64,000 bases of DNA, taken from NCBI RefSeq assembly GCF_000380485.1, contig NZ_AQYG01000050.1, positions 248,001 through 312,000 on the forward strand, written 5' to 3'. The notes under the pieces were generated by a model that worked only from the letters and a program-made list of their open reading frames with translations, was not told the origin of the DNA and did no database searches. This document shows positions 17,679 to 26,691 of the stretch, in pieces (the stretch's first letter is position 1; each line of letters begins with the position of its first letter). The stretch comes from Jongsikchunia kroppenstedtii DSM 45133. Lineage in GTDB: Bacteria; Actinomycetota; Actinomycetes; Mycobacteriales; Mycobacteriaceae. The position numbers and the translations under genes were made by a program.

Positions 17679-20600
17679 CTACTTTCCTCGGGCTGCGATG
17701 TCGTCGAGCCGGCGGGTGAGATCAGCACCGACCTTTGAAATATAAGGTTCGTCGACGATCTGCAGATGGTCGCCGCCGATATGCACCTGGTCCAGGTGCG
17801 GCATGTACTGCGTCCAGCCGCCGTCCTCGGCCACGTCGGCCCATCGCGGGTCCAATTCGATTGCGCCGTCATGCATCCGGTCGGCGCGGTACAGCACCAC
17901 GTCGCCGTCGTACGGCAGCGGAGTCACGGTGTCGACCATCCGGTTGTCGAGGAACGACGTCCGCTGATGCTCGATGATGCCGCCCGGGATCTTGATGCCG
18001 GAGACCTTCATCAGATCCATGATGACGCGGAACTGACCCTCGTCGTCCTGGTCGATGAACAGCTCGATCGGGAACGGCACGTCGCCCAGGTTGTAGGTGC
18101 GCTTGGCGAACTCGTACCACCGCGTCAGGCGGGCGGCCTTCTGCTCCCGCGTTTCCGGGGAGGTGTCCTTCGGCAGGACCAGGTCGATGAGCGCCAGCAG
18201 CGCCACCTCCTCGCCCTGCTCCCGCAGGCGATGCGCGCAGCCCAAGGCCAGCGCGCCGCCGATGGACCAGCCGCCCAGCACGTACGGACCGTGCGGGGCA
18301 ACCTCTTTCAGCTTCGGCAGATACTGGTCGACGCGCTCTTCGAGGCTGCCCTCGACACGGTCGAAGCCGATCACCGGCTGATCCGCGGGCAGCCGCTTGA
18401 GGAGCGCCTCATACGCCATCGTCGAGCCGCCGGCCGGGTGGAACAGCAGCAGCGGCGGCCGCGTGGCGCCCTCGACACCGCGCAGCGTGCGTACGAATCC
18501 GTCGACGCTGCCATCCTCGAGCACGCCCCGCACATGCTCGGCAAGCTGCTCGATGTCGGTGGCGGACTTGACCTGTTCGACGGTGATCTCGCCCTTGTCG
18601 TCGCCGCCTTCCTCGCCCGAGCGAGCCCGCTCGGTGAGGCGCTGCGCGAGCTTCGCGGCGGTGTCGTCGTCGAGTTCGGGCAACGGGTTGAAGATGCCGC
18701 CGGCCGATTTGCCGGTGATGACCGCCCACACGCCGAAGGTCAGTCGCTCCGCCGCATCCCGCGGCGGCACATCGGCACTCGCCGCGGCCGCGATCGCGGC
18801 GGCATCGGTGATGTCCGCCGGTTTGGCGGGCTCGGCGGGCGCGTTCGGCTCCGCGGCCGGTGCGCTTGTTTCGGCCGGTGCTGCCGTTTCGGCGACAGGT
18901 GCCGACTCGGCGGCCGCAACATCCTTCTCGGCGTTGGCCGCGTCGATCATCTCGCCCAGCGCAGCGGTGTCGAGCTCGCCGCCCTCGGCGGACTGATGCT
19001 CGGCCAGCGCCGCCACCTGGTCGCGGTGCTCCACCGCATAGGTGATGAACTTGACGACGTCCAGCATGTTCGCGTCCCGCAGCACCTGCAGCTGCATGGG
19101 CGGGATGTCGAATTCGTACTCGGCACGGTTCTTGATGCGCATGCCCATGAGCGAGTCCAGGCCCAGATCGATCAGCGGGACCTCACGCGGCAGATCCTCC
19201 GCCTCGTAGCCCATCGACTCGGCGATGATCGACGCCAGGCGATCCTCGACGCTCTCGCCGCTCGCCGGATCCCATCGGCCGCCGACGGATTCGTCATCCT
19301 CGTCGTCGACTGCGGCAACCGGAGTCTCCTCGACGGGGGCCGCGGCCGGAACCGGCAGCGTCGGGGCCGCACCGCCCGCGGTGACCACGGCATCCGCCAG
19401 CGGAACGAATCCACCTTCGGTCTGCGCGTGCACCTGGATCGACGCGCCGCCCGGATGCGGGGTCAGCGTGGTCGTGTATCGCGTTGCGGCAGCACCGCTT
19501 CCGCGATGCTCGAAGCCGGTCAGCACGACATTCGTCAGCACCGACGCCGCCGCGGCAGACACCAACGCCTGCAGATCGGGCGCCGCCGTGGCGTTGACCT
19601 CCCACACGTGGCGGCCGTCCGGCAGCGCGACGTGCGAGCCCGGCAACTTGCCGGAGCCGCCGCCGGACGCCAGATTCACGGTGAGCCACAACGGCTTCCG
19701 CTCGAACGCGGTGCGCGGGATGTCGGCGTAGTCGCCAGCGCCGAACAGCGAGCCGACGTTCACCGGGTGACCGTGCAGGTACAGCTTCATCAGCGCGTTG
19801 ACGATGCCGTAGCTCTCGTCCTCCTTGCGGCGCAGAGTCTCGATGAGCTCGGCGTTCTGCACGCCGGCGCCGAAGGTGACGGCCGCGACGGAGATCAGCA
19901 CGCCCGGATTCGGCGACAGCTCGAGGAAGGTCGTGTGACCGTTCTCGACCGACTTGGTGATCGCCTGCGAGAACCAGACGCTGTGCCGCAAACCCTTGGT
20001 GAAGTAGTCGACCGTGTGCACCGGCCCGTCGCCCGGGCGGTAGAAGGTCTCCTTGTCGACCGAGCTGTAGAAGCCGACTTCGAGCTTCTTCGGCTCGATA
20101 CCGCCGATTTCGTAGGCGAATTCGCCGAGCAGCGGCTCCATCTGCGAGGTGTGGCTGGCGCCCTTGGTGTTCAGCTTGCGACCGAGTTTGCCCTCGGCTT
20201 CCGCCCGCGCCACGACCGCGTCGATCTGCGCGACCGGGCCGCCGACGACTGTGTGGGTCGGCGCCGCATAGACGCAGATCTCCAGGTCCGGGTAGTCGGC
20301 GAGGACCGTGGTGATGTCCTCGGCGCTGTACTCGACCAGCGCCATCGGCTTGATGTCGTCGCCGCTGAGCATGGCGTCGCCCTCACCCATCAGGCGGGAG
20401 CGGTGGCAGATCAGCAGCGTCGCGTCCTCCAGCGACAGGCCGCCGGTCAGGTAGGCGCCGGCCGCCTCGCCCATCGAGTGGCCGATGACCACGCCGGGCT
20501 CTGCGCCGTGATGACGCAGCAGCTCGATGAGGCCGATCTGGATGACATAGATGCCGACCTGGGCGGTCTCGATGCCGTAGGCGACCTCGTCGTCCAGGAA

Positions 20601-22907
20601 CTGCTCGACCATCGAGTAGCCGAGTTCTTCCTGAACGATCGCGTCGACCCGGTCGACCGCGGCGGCGAACACCGGGTTCTCGGTGTAGAGCTGCTTGCCC
20701 ATCTTGCGATGCTGGGTGCCGAAGCCCGACAGGATCCACACCGCGGAAGCCGGGTCCGGGGAGTTCGACGAGAACACCAGCGGATGGTTCTTCTTCTCCG
20801 CGATGGCGCGCAGCCCGGCGACCGCATCCTCGTGGGTGCGGGCCATGACGACCGACCGGGTGCGGCCGTGATTGCGATGCGCCAGCGCGCGGCCCACGTC
20901 CACCAGCGGGGTGGCGCGGCCTTCCTCGGTCTCGAGCCAGTCGGCCAGCTGCTCGGCCGCCTTGCGGCGGCGCGGCGCGATGAAGCCGCTGACGACCAGC
21001 GGGATGACGCTGCCCTCGGCCTTGCACGGGGCGAAGTCCTTGGTCGGATCCTCCTCGGCGACAACCGTTTCCGACTCGGTCTTGGCCGCCGCGAACGCCC
21101 CCATGGCGGCCCGCTCGGCATCGGTGAGGAATTCCTCGTCGTCATCGTCGGCATCCGCATCGGCCGAATCGACCTGCGGGGCTTCGATCTTCGCGGCCGG
21201 CTCGGCATCGGGGTCGGCCAGATCGGCCGCCGTGACCTCACGCAGCACGACGTGCGCGTTGGTACCGCCGAAGCCGAAGCCCGACACGCCGACGACCTTG
21301 GTTCCCGAATACTCGGGGAACTCGGTCGGCTCGGTGACCACCTTGAGGTGGTTGGCGTCGAACTGGATGTACGGGTTGGGCCCGGCGTAGTTGAGCGACG
21401 GCGGGATCTGGCCCTTGCCTATCGCGAGGATCGCCTTCGCCAGACCCGCCGCGCCGGCACCGGATTCGATGTGGCCGAAGTTGGTCTTCGCCGAGCCCAG
21501 CAGCAGCGGCTTATCCGCGGCGCGGCCGCGGCCGACCACCCGGCCGAGCGCGTCGGCCTCGATCGGATCGCCGATCGGGGTGCCGGTGCCGTGCGCGTCC
21601 ACGTAGTCGACGTCGCGGGGATGGATCGCCGCGTCGCTGTAGGCGGACTTGAGGACGCTGACCTGAGCTTCGGGGTTGGGCGCCGGAAGGCCGTTGGAGC
21701 GGCCGTCGGAGTTGACCGCCGAACCCGCGACCACGGCCAGCACCGTGTCGCCGTCGCGGCGGGCGTCGCTCAGGCGCTTGAGCACCAGCAGGCCGCCGCC
21801 CTCGGCGCGCACCATGCCGTCGGCATCGGACGAGAACGCCTTGATGTGGCCGTCTTTCGCGACCGCGCCGATCGAATCGAAGCCGAGCGAGGCGGCCGGG
21901 GTCAGCAGCATGTTGACGCCGCCGGCCAGCGCCACGTCGGATTCGCCGCTGCGCAGGCTGCGCACTGCCTGGTGCACGGCCACCAGCGACGACGAGCATG
22001 CGGTGTCCATCGCGACCGACGGGCCGTGGAAGTCGAAGTAGTACGAGACCCGGTTGGCGATGATCGACGTCGCGGTGCCGGTGAGGCCGTAGGCCGCGGT
22101 GTCGCCGTTGGACTCCGGATCGGCGACGGCCAGCAGCTGGTAGTCGTTGGTGGAGGTGCCGATGAACACGCCGACCTGCTCGCCGGCCAGGTCGCTCGGC
22201 GGGATGTGCGCGTGTTCCAGTGCCTCCCAGGTCAATTCGAGAGCCAGGCGCTGCTGCGGGTCGACCATCTCGGCCTCGCGCGGCGACATCTGGAAGAAGT
22301 CGGCGTCGAAACCCTTCACGTCATCGAGGTAGCCGCCGCGGGTGTTCGCGGCGTCCAGGATCTCCTTCAGACGCGGGTCGGCCTTGAACTCGGTCCAGCG
22401 ATCGTCGGGCAGGTCCGAGATGCCGTCGCCCCCGGAAATCAGGAAGTCCCAGGTGGACTCGGGGGTCTCGCCGGCCTTCGGGAAGCGGGTGGACAGCCCC
22501 ACCACCGCGATGTCGTCCTCGGGGCCGCGCTCGCGCTGAAACTGCGCGTCATCCGAGTCGTCGTCGCCCGCATCCGGGTCGCCCTCGATGATGCGCTTGG
22601 CCAGCGACGCGATGGTCGGATGCGCGAACGCCACGGTCGCGGTCAGCACCACGCCGGTCTTGTCCTCGACGTCGGCCGCCAGGCTCACGGCGTCGCGCGA
22701 CGACAGGCCGAACTCGTCCATCGGCCGGTCGTCCGAGATCTGATCCTCGGGCAGGCCCGTGGCCGTAGACACCCACGCCCGCATCCAGTCTCGGAGTTCG
22801 GCCACCGTGAGGTCACCGGCGGTCTCCCCCGCCGTCCCGGCCGGGGCCGCTCCAGCAGTGCTGACAGTGTCGGCAGGGTTTGCGTCGTCGGTGTTCAGTT
22901 CAGACAT
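17679..22907 (-). CDS. pks13: Polyketide synthase Pks13, mycolate condensase (1742 aa)
   Basis: Condenses the FadD32-activated meromycolate with the carboxylated alpha-chain to give alpha-alkyl beta-ketoacids, the mycolate precursors, and releases them onto trehalose. Domains in order: N-terminal ACP with phosphopantetheine Ser70 (DEFGLSS), ketosynthase with Cys304 (TACSSS), His439 (DAHGTGTP) and His479 (NFGHIES), acyltransferase with Ser811 (GHSMGE), second ACP with Ser1252 (DLGLDSL), and thioesterase with Ser1548 (GWSIGG), Asp1575 and His1714. No reductive domains are present, as expected. Catalytic-site offsets to M. tuberculosis Pks13 agree over the whole length. An acidic, alanine-rich linker (~1300-1440) precedes the thioesterase. 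It forms an operon with fadD32 (41 bp upstream) and accD4. Confidence 0.97.
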   Translation of the reverse strand: MSELNTDDANPADTVSTAGAAPAGTAGETAGDLTVAELRDWMRAWVSTATGLPEDQISDDRPMDEFGLSSRDAVSLAADVEDKTGVVLTATVAFAHPTIASLAKRIIEGDPDAGDDDSDDAQFQRERGPEDDIAVVGLSTRFPKAGETPESTWDFLISGGDGISDLPDDRWTEFKADPRLKEILDAANTRGGYLDDVKGFDADFFQMSPREAEMVDPQQRLALELTWEALEHAHIPPSDLAGEQVGVFIGTSTNDYQLLAVADPESNGDTAAYGLTGTATSIIANRVSYYFDFHGPSVAMDTACSSSLVAVHQAVRSLRSGESDVALAGGVNMLLTPAASLGFDSIGAVAKDGHIKAFSSDADGMVRAEGGGLLVLKRLSDARRDGDTVLAVVAGSAVNSDGRSNGLPAPNPEAQVSVLKSAYSDAAIHPRDVDYVDAHGTGTPIGDPIEADALGRVVGRGRAADKPLLLGSAKTNFGHIESGAGAAGLAKAILAIGKGQIPPSLNYAGPNPYIQFDANHLKVVTEPTEFPEYSGTKVVGVSGFGFGGTNAHVVLREVTAADLADPDAEPAAKIEAPQVDSADADADDDDEEFLTDAERAAMGAFAAAKTESETVVAEEDPTKDFAPCKAEGSVIPLVVSGFIAPRRRKAAEQLADWLETEEGRATPLVDVGRALAHRNHGRTRSVVMARTHEDAVAGLRAIAEKKNHPLVFSSNSPDPASAVWILSGFGTQHRKMGKQLYTENPVFAAAVDRVDAIVQEELGYSMVEQFLDDEVAYGIETAQVGIYVIQIGLIELLRHHGAEPGVVIGHSMGEAAGAYLTGGLSLEDATLLICHRSRLMGEGDAMLSGDDIKPMALVEYSAEDITTVLADYPDLEICVYAAPTHTVVGGPVAQIDAVVARAEAEGKLGRKLNTKGASHTSQMEPLLGEFAYEIGGIEPKKLEVGFYSSVDKETFYRPGDGPVHTVDYFTKGLRHSVWFSQAITKSVENGHTTFLELSPNPGVLISVAAVTFGAGVQNAELIETLRRKEDESYGIVNALMKLYLHGHPVNVGSLFGAGDYADIPRTAFERKPLWLTVNLASGGGSGKLPGSHVALPDGRHVWEVNATAAPDLQALVSAAAASVLTNVVLTGFEHRGSGAAATRYTTTLTPHPGGASIQVHAQTEGGFVPLADAVVTAGGAAPTLPVPAAAPVEETPVAAVDDEDDESVGGRWDPASGESVEDRLASIIAESMGYEAEDLPREVPLIDLGLDSLMGMRIKNRAEYEFDIPPMQLQVLRDANMLDVVKFITYAVEHRDQVAALAEHQSAEGGELDTAALGEMIDAANAEKDVAAAESAPVAETAAPAETSAPAAEPNAPAEPAKPADITDAAAIAAAASADVPPRDAAERLTFGVWAVITGKSAGGIFNPLPELDDDTAAKLAQRLTERARSGEEGGDDKGEITVEQVKSATDIEQLAEHVRGVLEDGSVDGFVRTLRGVEGATRPPLLLFHPAGGSTMAYEALLKRLPADQPVIGFDRVEGSLEERVDQYLPKLKEVAPHGPYVLGGWSIGGALALGCAHRLREQGEEVALLALIDLVLPKDTSPETREQKAARLTRWYEFAKRTYNLGDVPFPIELFIDQDDEGQFRVIMDLMKVSGIKIPGGIIEHQRTSFLDNRMVDTVTPLPYDGDVVLYRADRMHDGAIELDPRWADVAEDGGWTQYMPHLDQVHIGGDHLQIVDEPYISKVGADLTRRLDDIAARGK

Positions 22908-22948
22908 CTACTTCCAGACCTTGCGGACACAATTTTCTTGAGTCGAGT

Positions 22949-24850
22949 TCAGTTCACGGAATTGGCGTCGGCGTCCGGGAACGCCGTCTGCGTGTAGCCG
23001 CCACGCAGAGTTCCGTCGATGTACGCGGCTTTGCACGCGCGCCGGGCGATCTTGCCGCTGGAGGTACGCGGGATCGAGCCGGCCGGGACCATCAGGACGT
23101 CGCGGACCATCACGCCGTGCCGCTGCGCGACGGCCGCGCGGACGATGTCGGCGACCTCCTGCGCGTCGACCCGCTTGCCCATGCTGCGCTCGGCGACGAT
23201 CACCAGCTGCTCGGACGAGTCGTCGGCGTCGAACGACAGGCCGCTGGCCGAGTTCTCGAACACCACGGCCGGCAGCTCGTTCGCGGGAACCGCGAATGCG
23301 GCCACGTACCCCGGCCGCAGCGCGGTGCTCGATTCCTGCGCGCTGAACTCCAGGTCCTGCGGGTAGTGGTTGCGGCCGTCGACGATCACCAGATCCTTGA
23401 CGCGACCGGTGATGTACAGCTCGCCGTCGAGCCAGACGCCGTAGTCGCCGGTGCGCATCCAGATGCCGTCCTCGGGCACGCCCTCGGCGTGGCTGCCCTC
23501 GGGCAGCCGCGAAACCAGCTTGTTCTCAAAGGTTTCGACCGATTCTTCGGGCTTGTTCCAGTAGCCGTGGCCCAGATTGATTCCGTGCAACCAGATTTCG
23601 CCGACATGACCGTCGGGCTGCTCGGCACCGGACTCCGCATCGACGATCACGCCCCACTGGCTGATCGACACCTGGCCGCAGGAGACCTGCGCGACCGCAC
23701 CCGGAGCGTCCTTGTCCACCAACACCATTCGGCCGGCATTGAGCTCGGCGCGATCGACGTAGACGATCTTCGCGGCGTTCTCGCGCGCGGTGGCCGACAC
23801 GAACAGCGTGGCCTCGGCCATGCCGTAGCACGGCTTGATCGCGGTCTTGGCCAGTCCGTACGGCGCGAACGCCGCGTTGAACTTGTCCATCGAGCTGACG
23901 GTCACCGGCTCGCTACCGTTGATCAGGCCGACCACGTTCGACAGGTCGAGCTCTTCGCCGTCCTTGGGCAGACCGCGGGCCGCGGCATGCTCGAAGGCGA
24001 AGTTCGGGGCGGCGGCGAAGGTCTCGGCGCCGTCTGCCTGCGCCGCGAGCTCCTTGATCCACCGGCCCGGGCGGCGCACGAACGCGGCCGGGCTCATGAT
24101 CGTCACGAACCGGCCGCCGAGCGCCGGAAGGATCACGATCAGCAGACCCATGTCGTGGAACATCGGCAGCCAGGTGACGCCGCGCGAATTGTGGTTCAGC
24201 TCGATGGCGTCGAACATCTGCAGCGCGTTGGCGGCCACCGACTCGAAGGTGATCTTCACGCCGGCCGGAACGCGGGTCGAACCCGACGTGTACTGCAGGT
24301 AGGCCACCTCGTGACGATGCGGCGTGGGCTTGCGCCAGGTGTCGCCCACCGAGTCCGGGACGGCGTCGACCGCGATGACGCGGGGACGTTCCTTGGCCGG
24401 CAGCGGCTTGAAGAAGTCGCGGACCGCCTCGGCCGACTTGCTGGAGGTCAGGATCGCGGTCGGCTTGCAGTCGCCGAGGACAGCATGCAGCCGGTCGGTG
24501 TGACCCGGCTCGTCCGGCGAGAACAGCGGGACGGCCACGTTGCCGGCGTAGAGCGCGCCGAAGAAGCCGATCACGTACTCGAGCGACTGCGGGGCCAGGA
24601 TCGCGACCCGATCGCCGGGCTTGGTCACCTGCTGCAGGCGCGCCGCGATCGCGCGGGCCCGCTTGCCGAACTGGGACCAGGTCAGGTCGATGTATTCGCC
24701 GTCGCGCTCCCGGGAGAAGTCGATGAACCGGTAGGCCAAGGTGTCGGCCTGCTCCACGACGTTACGTTCCACGTAGTCGACCAGCGTGGCTTCCTCGTTG
24801 AAGAAGATGTTGCCGTTCTCATCGAGAAACTGGTCCACCTCGTCGTTCAT
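22949..24850 (-). CDS. fadD32: Long-chain fatty acyl-AMP ligase FadD32 (633 aa)
   Basis: Activates the very long meromycolic acid as an acyl-adenylate and loads it onto the N-terminal ACP of Pks13. ANL motifs: [16 protein letters not shown] for ATP binding, [14 protein letters not shown] in the adenine pocket, [38 protein letters not shown] at the hinge, and [16 protein letters not shown] at the C-terminus. The FAAL-type insertion before the hinge motif ([22 protein letters not shown]...) fits an acyl-AMP rather than acyl-CoA ligase. Its length is close to Rv3801c. The N-terminal [23 protein letters not shown] segment is typical of this family. Confidence 0.96.
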   Translation of the reverse strand: MNDEVDQFLDENGNIFFNEEATLVDYVERNVVEQADTLAYRFIDFSRERDGEYIDLTWSQFGKRARAIAARLQQVTKPGDRVAILAPQSLEYVIGFFGALYAGNVAVPLFSPDEPGHTDRLHAVLGDCKPTAILTSSKSAEAVRDFFKPLPAKERPRVIAVDAVPDSVGDTWRKPTPHRHEVAYLQYTSGSTRVPAGVKITFESVAANALQMFDAIELNHNSRGVTWLPMFHDMGLLIVILPALGGRFVTIMSPAAFVRRPGRWIKELAAQADGAETFAAAPNFAFEHAAARGLPKDGEELDLSNVVGLINGSEPVTVSSMDKFNAAFAPYGLAKTAIKPCYGMAEATLFVSATARENAAKIVYVDRAELNAGRMVLVDKDAPGAVAQVSCGQVSISQWGVIVDAESGAEQPDGHVGEIWLHGINLGHGYWNKPEESVETFENKLVSRLPEGSHAEGVPEDGIWMRTGDYGVWLDGELYITGRVKDLVIVDGRNHYPQDLEFSAQESSTALRPGYVAAFAVPANELPAVVFENSASGLSFDADDSSEQLVIVAERSMGKRVDAQEVADIVRAAVAQRHGVMVRDVLMVPAGSIPRTSSGKIARRACKAAYIDGTLRGGYTQTAFPDADANSVN

Positions 24851-25086
24851 TCACACACTCCCACTGGGCTTACATCGTCATTCGGCGGGTTGCCGTTTCC
24901 GCGCTGCTCACGATCGCAGTCGAGCATCGCGCCCGACCGCGGGATGCGACTGCGTTGTCCGGGCAGGCGGATAAGCACCCCAAACCTGCCACATACTACC
25001 GGCCCGACCTCACGATTCCGTAGTCGTCCGGCGTAGCCCGCCCGACATTCAATGTCGCAAAGGGTCGGGATTCGGTGACGTAAAGA

Positions 25087-26061
25087 TCAGTTGTGCGGCG
25101 GCCGTGGTGCGGCGGCCACCGTTCGCTCCGCCCAATCGGCCATCCACTGGGTCGCCGTCTGGCCGTTGAGCTGCCAATACTTGGTCGTCCCGTACATCGC
25201 ATGGACCGGATTGTTGATGGCCGCGACAAGTTTGTTTGCGGCATCGAAAAGATTTCCGATCGTGGGCGCGTCACAGATAAGGTCGCCTGGCGCACAGATC
25301 GACTCGACTTTGTCGGCGAGCACACCGAAGCCGCCCGAGCGGGTCCCGGTCATCGTGATCCCCGGCATCGGCAGCCCCTGCACCGCGCGTTCGGCACCCA
25401 CTCCGGGCGGGTTCGGCCCGATGTTCTGCACCTGCGACGCGTCCCGGCGACCGTCCGCGATCAGGCCGACGCCCAGGACCAGGTCCGGGTCGACCGGTCC
25501 GCGGCCGTTGGCGATGTCGCTGGCGATGTCGCCGCCGATCACCGCGCCCTGCGAGAATCCGATGATCAGGTAGCTCGTCAGCGGGCAATGCTCGTTGACC
25601 TCGGTGATCTTGTCCTTCGCCCGCTTGGTTCCCTGCGCCCGCGACTCGTCGTAGGTGGCCTGGTTGAACGTCTTGGGGTCCAGCGGATTCCGGAACTGCG
25701 CGACATACGGGACCGTGTAGACATCGTTGCGGGCGGCGGGCTCGGCGGCCGACAGCGGCCGCGACACCTGCAGCAGCAGCGAATTCGGGTTGGCGTGCGG
25801 CTGCGTCGGGCTGTCGTTCGCCGCCGACTCCCAGGTGCCCGGGATGACGATCGTCTGCACATCGGGGCAGTCGGCCGGCTGGGCGGTCGGCCGCGCCGGG
25901 GACGGCGTGGGATGGGGCTGTCGCTGCTTGGGCGCCCGGTTGTTGATCGCGAAGATCACGACGATGACGACCAGCACGACCGCCACGAGCGCGAGCGCAC
26001 CGAGCACGAATGGGGTGCGGCCGCGCTTGCGCTGCCGGGCCCCGCGGGTACGGGCGTTCAT
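25087..26061 (-). CDS. Cutinase-like membrane-anchored lipase, Rv3802c/Culp6-type (324 aa)
   Basis: Alpha/beta-hydrolase of the cutinase-like family; Rv3802c has phospholipase and thioesterase activity and is essential for mycolate metabolism in mycobacteria. A single membrane helix (about residues 17-40, FVLGALALVAVVLVVIVVIF) is followed by a Pro-rich spacer. The nucleophile Ser is in IIGFSQGAVIGG, with the acidic residue and His expected in CAPGDLICDAP and PVHAMYG. Four Cys suit disulfides of the exported domain. The ATG at 26061 is chosen over upstream starts because it leads straight into the basic N-terminus and anchor. The small lipoprotein gene ends 13 bp upstream, forming a pair. Confidence 0.9.
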   Translation of the reverse strand: MNARTRGARQRKRGRTPFVLGALALVAVVLVVIVVIFAINNRAPKQRQPHPTPSPARPTAQPADCPDVQTIVIPGTWESAANDSPTQPHANPNSLLLQVSRPLSAAEPAARNDVYTVPYVAQFRNPLDPKTFNQATYDESRAQGTKRAKDKITEVNEHCPLTSYLIIGFSQGAVIGGDIASDIANGRGPVDPDLVLGVGLIADGRRDASQVQNIGPNPPGVGAERAVQGLPMPGITMTGTRSGGFGVLADKVESICAPGDLICDAPTIGNLFDAANKLVAAINNPVHAMYGTTKYWQLNGQTATQWMADWAERTVAAAPRPPHN

Positions 26062-26074
26062 CGAAACCGGCCGC

Positions 26075-26578
26075 TCAGCAGTAGGTCGACTTGGCGATCT
26101 GGATGAACTTGTCCGCCTTGGCGTTGGCGGCGGCATCCTGACCGGTCATGCCGGATCCGACGACCGCGAGCACGAAGGTGCGCATCTGGTCCGGCGGCAT
26201 CTTGCCCTGCGCCTGGCACACGTACTGGGCGAGTCCGGGCGCCAACGTGTCGTCGAGCCCGACGTTCTGCTTGTGCAGCTCGTCCAGCAAGGCCTTGGTC
26301 TTCGGGTCGGTCGGCGCGGACTGCGGTGAGGTGCCGCCCGGGAAGCCCTCGGGGACGGTGCCGGACGCGTTCGGTGCGGTCGACGGGAGGCCCGGGCTGG
26401 TGGTCGGGTTGGTCGCGGTGGACTCGGTCGGGTTGCCGGTCATGTTCGGCGGCGTGGTGGTGCTCATCGACGTCTTGGTGGTGGTCGGCCCGCTGGCCGT
26501 CGACGAATCGCCGCACGCCGCCAATGTCAGTGCCGCGGCACCCGCAACGACGGCCATCACCATCGTGTTTCGCTTCAT
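26075..26578 (-). CDS. Small lipoprotein with DUF732-type C-terminus (167 aa)
   Basis: A signal peptide ends in the lipobox L-A-A-C (near residue 22: ALTLAACG), followed by a Ser/Thr/Pro-rich spacer of ~65 residues. The C-terminal ~75 residues (KTKALLDELHKQNVG, AQYVCQAQGK, a final STYC) resemble the DUF732 family of exported mycobacterial proteins, with two Cys that may form a disulfide. No enzymatic motif. It is 13 bp upstream of the Rv3802-like gene and probably co-transcribed, suggesting a supporting role for that enzyme in the envelope. Confidence 0.8.
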   Translation of the reverse strand: MKRNTMVMAVVAGAAALTLAACGDSSTASGPTTTKTSMSTTTPPNMTGNPTESTATNPTTSPGLPSTAPNASGTVPEGFPGGTSPQSAPTDPKTKALLDELHKQNVGLDDTLAPGLAQYVCQAQGKMPPDQMRTFVLAVVGSGMTGQDAAANAKADKFIQIAKSTYC

Positions 26579-26691
26579 TACGTTCCTTCCGCCCGAATGA
26601 TCCCGGCCCTGTGCGTAACGGAGTCACACGGTACCGAAGGTCTCTAAGGAGACCCCTTAGGAAGTGCCCAAACCTGCGCCGACCAGCACGA

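Noticed and set aside
17766-22997. Open frame of more than 1700 codons on the plus strand opposite pks13
   Set aside because: It is antisense to a clear multidomain enzyme and its sequence is a low-complexity Arg/His/Asp/Gly mixture typical of frame shadows in high-GC DNA.
26615-26627. GTAAC and GTCAC close together upstream of the small lipoprotein gene
   Set aside because: The spacing is 8 bp, not 9, and the orientation is opposite to the three regular sites.
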